Both the position numbers and the translations under genes were made by a program. Of a DNA stretch of 64,000 nt, positions 59,229-64,000 are shown piece by piece; within the stretch, counting starts at the first letter, position 1; each line of letters opens with the position of its first letter. The notes beneath the pieces were generated by a model. That model had not been told where the DNA came from and did not search any database. It worked only from the letters and a program-made list of their open reading frames with translations. The stretch comes from Stratiolaelaps scimitus (lineage: Eukaryota > Arthropoda > Arachnida > Mesostigmata > Laelapidae), in contig JABWDB010000065.1 in NCBI GenBank assembly GCA_019614645.1, positions 1,301,152 to 1,365,151 of the forward strand, given 5' to 3'.

Positions 59229-61304
59229 ACACAGTACAGATGACCCGGGCAGCTTCGGTGACTGTTGTACAAAATAAGGTCTCTAAAATGAACCTTTAGA
59301 GGTATTCCATACAACACGCTGAACTTTAAAACAGAAAAGACAGCAACGGTTTTGTTGTGCAAGCGCGATACATTCCAACCAGTGTCTTGAATTACTAGAT
59401 TTTATATAATAATAATAATATATCATAATCATCTAGTAGTCTTTTTGTCTTAAGACATGTCTACGTTTTGTTGTCAATATTTTTGCTGGTGAGGTTCATT
59501 TCTCTCTCCCTCCTAGAACAGCAGATCGATGCGTTAGCAACTGTTCGTGATAGCGAGAACATTCGTCACCGATCTCATCACGTGCATGTACCACCATATC
59601 AAGATGGCTCTCGTGCACATCTCTCCTCCCTCTGATGTTACTTTACTGGCACCTGTAGATTCACCATCGAAGTTGGCGAACGTGTCATACAGGGAGAATG
59701 AAGGCTATGGCCGTATAACTTATACACAACGGTAGCTGGCAGAAACCTCAGGAAGGTCCTCAAGGGTCTGCATTGCAGCGAAGTGCTACATACAGCTACC
59801 TGTCTGCTTGCGCATCGGTCAGTCTCCAGCCGTCGACCGGCGGAGACCCTTGACATTGCTGCGGAAATGATCGTGCAGATTATATATACGCCTTTTATCA
59901 TATATTTTCTTGCGAGAACTTAAGCACTATGAAACTGCAGCTCCGAAAATAAGCCTCGGATGAAATGAAGTAAAAAACGACAACAGTGGTAACAAAAATA
60001 TTTAACGCCGGCCACTTCCCTTTGGACAAATGGTTTATGCATTCTAAGCGTTTGGGAGAATTTATTGAGAGCAATACCTTAAATAAGACGACTTAAATGT
60101 CGACAGTGAACGGACACTCAAACAATATGCTCTGTCACACAATGCAGATACACAACAATCTCATCACTGATAGACGAAAACAGATTCTTGAGCTTGGTCA
60201 AAAGCTGTGAGAGCAGTAGCATTCGTAGTACGATTCATTGCCAAAAGAATAGCACCACGAATTTAATCCGCAGCAATGTCAAGGGTCTCCGCCGGTCGAC
60301 GGCTGGAGACTGACCGATGCGCAAGCAGACAGGTAGCTGTATGTAGTACTTCGCTGCAATGCAGACCCTTGAGAACCTTCCTGAGGTTTCTGCCAGCTAC
60401 CGTTGTGTATAAGTTATACGGCCATAGCCTTCATTCTCCCTGTATGACACGTTCGCCAACTTCGATGGTGAATCTAAAGGTGCCAGTTAAGTAACATCAG
60501 AGGGAGGAGAGATGTGCACGAGAGCCATCTTGATATGGTGGTACATGCACGTGATGAGATCGGTGAAGAATGTTCTCGCTATCACGAACAGCTGCTAACG
60601 CATCGATCTGCTGTGCTAGGAGGGAGAGAGAAATGAACCTCACCAGCAAAAATATTGACAACAAAACGTAGACATGTCTTAAGACAAAAAGACTACTAGA
60701 TGATTATGATATATTATTATTATTATATAAAATCTAGTAATTCAAGACAGTGATTGGAATGTATCGCGCTTGCACAACAAAACCGTTGCTGTCTTTTCTG
60801 TTTCAAAGTTCAGCGTGTTGTATGGGATACCTCTAAAGGTTCATTTTAGAGACCTTCTTTTGTACAACAGTCACCGGAGCTGCCCGGGTCATCTGTGCTG
60901 TGCCCGGAGGGGGTGCAATGGCAGAGAGTGGCAGAGTGATCGACAGTGGACTGCGAAGTTCAAGGGTAGCCTTTTACAAAAGAGGCCGTTTGAAATAAGG
61001 ACGGCGTCCACTAAGGCTGAGAATTAGCCGAGCAGATATATTATACAGTATAACACACAACGTGGCCAGCTGTTGATTAATCCATTTCAATGTCGCAGTT
61101 AAATCTATCGCATTGTTTTTCTTAATTGCAAAATAATATCTCGAATTATTAGATGATTATAATATCATTATTATTATATAATTTCTAGTAATTCGAGACA
61201 CTGATTAGAATAGCAACAAGTAGATTTGTACACATGGTCACTATATATTTAATTGTATATCGTGGCTCGTCATTGAAGTTCACCCGTTCATTGTTCTCGT
61301 TGAA

Positions 61305-61547
61305 TTGCATCCGAAAAAACAGGGCGATTTCTCAACTTACCTGAATAACAACGAACCCAGCCCGCTGCTGATAGAGGATGGCAATTTACTGCCGTATATA
61401 AAGGACACGATAGAGCATCATGTTATTATAAAGACTTTGCAATGGTTATTCTATAACGAATACGGCTTTCTCGTAAGAATGATAACAGGAGTATCGATCC
61501 TTGTTATGACTTTTTTTACATGTGTACCTCCTCTGCAGCCGTTCTAG
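61305..61547 (+). CDS. Unassigned membrane-like ORF (right arm)
   Basis: 80 codons from ATG: a hydrophilic start (MHPKKQGDFSTYLNNNEPSP), an amphipathic middle (NLLPYIKDTIEH) and a hydrophobic segment VRMITGVSILVMTFFTC. The left-arm copy (58749-58510, minus) keeps the middle and hydrophobic segment, but the sequence beyond is rearranged. It could be the remains of a membrane protein from the repeated element, or chance. I cannot name it. Confidence 0.3.
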   Translation: MHPKKQGDFSTYLNNNEPSPLLIEDGNLLPYIKDTIEHHVIIKTLQWLFYNEYGFLVRMITGVSILVMTFFTCVPPLQPF

Positions 61548-61969
61548 AGCAGGGACCTGTGGGAGAACATGGGTTGCGTCCGCAGCGGCTTAGTTCGTTT
61601 AAATTAATATTTAATATGACTAGTCGCGGGAATGGGAGGTACCACTCAATTGCCAAAAATTGTTCACGACACAATACAAAACAACAATAAAATCCCGGTT
61701 GGATCCCCACACATTCTGCTCGCGTGGTTAGGGCTGTATATGTATTCATTGTGGGCGCTTTGGTGCGTCGATGCCAACATCATGCTGGTATTCGTACGGC
61801 ATTTCTTGTTTTCTGTCTAGATAAAGGTTTTACCTGATCATCATTTATTCAATCATAAAAGTAGGCGACAATTGTACTCGCTGAACGTAAAATACATCTA
61901 AGAACACCTTCCTCTATATATTCTTAATAGAATATCTAGAACAAGAAGGCCCCACTTCCCCAATTGTTA

Positions 61970-62258
61970 AGCGAATGCCCAAAATAGAAATTGCGTTACC
62001 CCTTTGGATATCTAAGGAAAATCTTTGCATTGAAAATTCGGTTGCGCGTGGTTCACCTATAGCGGATACTAATCTTTCTCCTAATATCTGAAGAAAGTTT
62101 AATGATTGTATCCCCGGTCCCCCCAATGTTTCGAAGGCTACAGGTCTAAAGTGGTACTCATTCATCAAAGAGGCGAATTTTCTATTCATGGCTTGTTCGA
62201 CTATATTGGCTGCATGACCAAGCTGTGTTATTCCACGACTGACATAAGAAGATGCCAA
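61970..62258 (-). pseudogene. Endonuclease-LINE C-terminal fragment (right arm)
   Basis: Minus-strand counterpart of 57873-58160, containing LNFLQILGERLVSAIGEPRA and DIQRGNAISILGIRLTIGE. It retains the four residues missing on the left and so is closer to the ancestral sequence. Nothing from the rest of the LINE protein is present. Confidence 0.7.
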
Positions 62259-62517
62259 AGGGTTATTATTATTTCAATTCTTATTATTAGTTAAACAAGT
62301 TATATTTAATTGTATATAGCGACTCACTATTGAAGTTTTTTTTTTTTGTTTTTTCCAGCTGACCCTCAGCTGTTCCCCTATGCGACAGGCCTCAGCTCTT
62401 AACCTTTTAGGTATTACTATTGAAGTTTATCTTTTCATTGGTTCATATAATTAACTCAGAGCATTGCAATTAATATGATGGACCACGTTAGCTACCCTTG
62501 ACTTGCTTATGTCGTCA

Positions 62518-62595
62518 GCCCCGTTAGTGTAGTGGGATCACTCACATCTATATTATGAAGTGTGCAACCCAGGTTCGATTCCTGGACGGCGCCAT
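62518..62595 (+). tRNA. tRNA-like sequence, copy C (right palindrome arm)
   Basis: Plus-strand copy of the same unit: CCCCGTTAGTGTAGTGGGAT, a distorted anticodon arm, AACCCAGGTTCGATTCCTGG and ACGGCGCCA. One acceptor mismatch relative to copy A. The A and B boxes would allow RNA polymerase III transcription, but a functional tRNA is doubtful. Confidence 0.45.
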
Positions 62596-62939
62596 TGTTT
62601 TCTTTCTAATTACCTTAGGTTTGACAAAATCTGTGAAATTTAATTTTTCTCATACGAATGAGCTGGCAGCGTACTTTTTCAATCAGAAGCTGAATCTAGT
62701 CAACGACAGCGTCATACTAATATAACACACAACGTGGTCTGGTGTTGATTAATCCAATGTCCTAACATCCGAATTGCATCTCTATTGTTCTCGTTGAACT
62801 TCGTCCGAAAGAACAGGACGATTTCTCAACTTATCCGTGAGGAACCTTAAGTTGCATTTGACGAGAATTCTTAATTTTGTTTTCCGAATCGCTGTTTTCT
62901 AGTTCAGGGATGTCTGCGTTTCGCAGATGTGATTATACA

Positions 62940-63340
62940 TGCTGGAAGGGTAACTTGCTTTGTGCTATCCGATAGCAGCACATGCATCAGGTTTCATGCT
63001 CAACTGCTCAACCGGCTCGGAGATACAGTCACTACCGAAATTTCGTATAGAAAGGCTCTCGCCTTTGTATTTTACCTGCGTCGATTTCGGCGGGCCTATT
63101 TACGTACGTAACGATAAAGGCGAAAAATGCAAAAGCTATTTGTACTCTTTTGCTGTGCTATAGTCAGATGTATTTACATTGAAGTAGTCCCTGAACTATC
63201 CACATACGAATGTCTATTGGCTCCCCGCCGTTTGTTCAACCGTCGACCAATAGTCTCGCAAACTACTCCAGACAATGCACTAGTTTTCAAACGAGCAGCT
63301 ACAGACTTTAAACTGATATACATGCACATTAAAAACACTT
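62940..63340 (+). pseudogene. BEL/Pao retrotransposon integrase remnant
   Basis: Frame 62960-63163 reads FTCVDFGGPIYVRNDKGEKC followed by KSYLYSFAVL, matching the BEL/Pao integrase core FxxxGVDFAGPLxVK...KxYxCLFxC. After a frameshift, VRCIYIEVVPELSTYECLLA then RRLFNRRPIVS and DNALVFKRA match the following VRAVHLELVxDLSTExFLxAxxRFxxRR...DNAxNFxGA. The first catalytic Asp (VDF) is present. The fragment abuts the right palindrome arm, which it truncates or is truncated by. Confidence 0.7.
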
Positions 63341-63382
63341 AAACACAGTCTTTATTAACTAGGGAAAACATAACGTGGGAAT

Positions 63383-63978
63383 TCATAACAGAGAGAACTC
63401 CTCAACATGGCGCTTGGTGAGAGTGTTTGGTTTAAGTTGTAAAACGTCCCCTGCAGAAAATACTATTCTGGGTTCTTTTCCTCTCGAAATTTCTGTCATG
63501 TTATTGACAAAGTCACCCGCCCGGCTTCCGGCACTTGCATTGATCATATAGCCGTTTGCAATTGTGTGGAATACCTCGATATTTCTGCGGCAGTCTAGCG
63601 TACTCCATTGTTTTCTGATCACTATCCGTTACAATTGCTATAATGGGTATGTCTGATGCTAATCCAGCGAGTGTTCCTCTAGTGGTGCAAGTCCCTGTTA
63701 AGCAGCATGACACGGAAGGCCTTGTTCGTTTTGACTGCAGTATTGGCCAACTTAGCTGGCTTAATATACTTGACACGGAGGACGTTGAGATTGCCTTTGG
63801 TACACTCAGCAGCGAGCTGTCTATATAATATGACGGTTCTGGATAAAACCAGGACCGTCTCCGTGGAAAGCGTGGTATAGGCCGGACCCGTTCTATCGGC
63901 CAGGGGTCTCAGAGATTGTCTCAAAACATCCCTGTTCCCTTTAGTTCTGACTACCATGTATGCCCACACTGGGGCCAC
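63383..63978 (-). other. Unassigned minus-strand frames with a downstream poly(A) signal
   Basis: Frame 63622-63383 reads DCRRNIEVFHTIANGYMINA, SRAGDFVNNMTEISRGKEPR and a basic end LTKRHVEEFSLL. An AATAAA lies 30 nt further on in this strand (complement of 63348-63353). Frames 63978-63679 and 63776-63513 overlap it. A GATGTAAGT donor-like site lies at about 63982. Could be the last exon of a minus-strand gene or an old element; no family recognised. Confidence 0.25.
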
Positions 63979-64000
63979 TTACATCGTGATAGACTTTCCT

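Larger units (their letters stand above)
57170..62932. repeat. Large imperfect palindrome: two ~2.7-kb inverted arms
   Basis: Left arm 57170-59863, right arm 60270-62932, central spacer 59864-60269. Matching landmarks, inverted: hairpin TCTGCGAAACGCAGA, tRNA-like unit, stem-loop tail, LINE C-terminal fragment, membrane-like ORF, tRNA-Ser-like stretch, AT-rich hairpins and CAGTCTCCAGCCGTCGACCG at the inner ends. Differences are scattered substitutions and short indels, for example 12 nt missing in the left LINE fragment. The right arm ends at CAGATGTGA, 35 nt short of the left repeat's outer end. Confidence 0.85.

Noticed and set aside
1..64000. CRISPR arrays, bacterial operons, rRNA genes
   Set aside because: No regularly spaced identical repeats with unique spacers, no operon-like coding density and no rRNA sequence; the window is eukaryotic.

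Overview
The window is a repeat-rich arthropod nuclear locus. It has spliced introns with GT/AG borders, many (TA)n, (GA)n and CAG/CGG microsatellites, tRNA-derived SINEs, mariner DNA transposons, R1-clade and restriction-like-endonuclease LINEs and a BEL/Pao fragment. No prokaryotic gene organisation is visible. A chelicerate (mite or tick) is my best guess, because the type of endonuclease-bearing LINE is one I associate with those genomes; that is inference only.

Layout. 0-39 kb is mostly non-coding: GC-rich blocks that may be promoters or 5' exons (about 1.1-1.5, 15.5-17.4, 19.6-20.0, 21.2-21.9, 29.6-30.1 and 33.6-35.1 kb), microsatellites, degraded transposons (LINE endonuclease remnant at 3.5 kb, mariner at 8.5-9.1 kb), a SINE family (8.1, 9.9, 31.7, 37.9 kb) and several short dispersed repeats.

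39.5-49.3 kb holds the one convincing host gene. It is a ten-exon plus-strand gene for a Spatzle-like (neurotrophin-type cystine-knot) secreted ligand, reconstructed from reading frame, splice signals and matching codon phases. The predicted product is about 593 aa: signal peptide, conserved N-terminal block, long Ser/Thr/Pro-rich linker, RPRR furin-type site and C-terminal cystine-knot domain. A broken mariner lies antisense in one intron.

50.3-64 kb is a cluster of rearranged mobile sequence. A 5'-truncated R1-type LINE (plus strand) is interrupted by a minus-strand LINE with reverse transcriptase plus restriction-like endonuclease, with a 15-bp target-site duplication. The R1 element is flanked by ~640-670 bp direct repeats that carry a tRNA-like sequence. 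The right-hand repeat begins a ~2.7-kb arm that is repeated in inverted orientation around a ~0.4-kb centre (57.17-59.86 versus 60.27-62.93 kb). Each arm carries a fragment of an endonuclease-LINE C-terminus, an unassigned membrane-like ORF, AT-rich hairpins and internally duplicated modules. A BEL/Pao integrase remnant abuts the right end, followed by unassigned minus-strand ORFs.

All family calls rest on motif recognition from the sequence; no database search was run.
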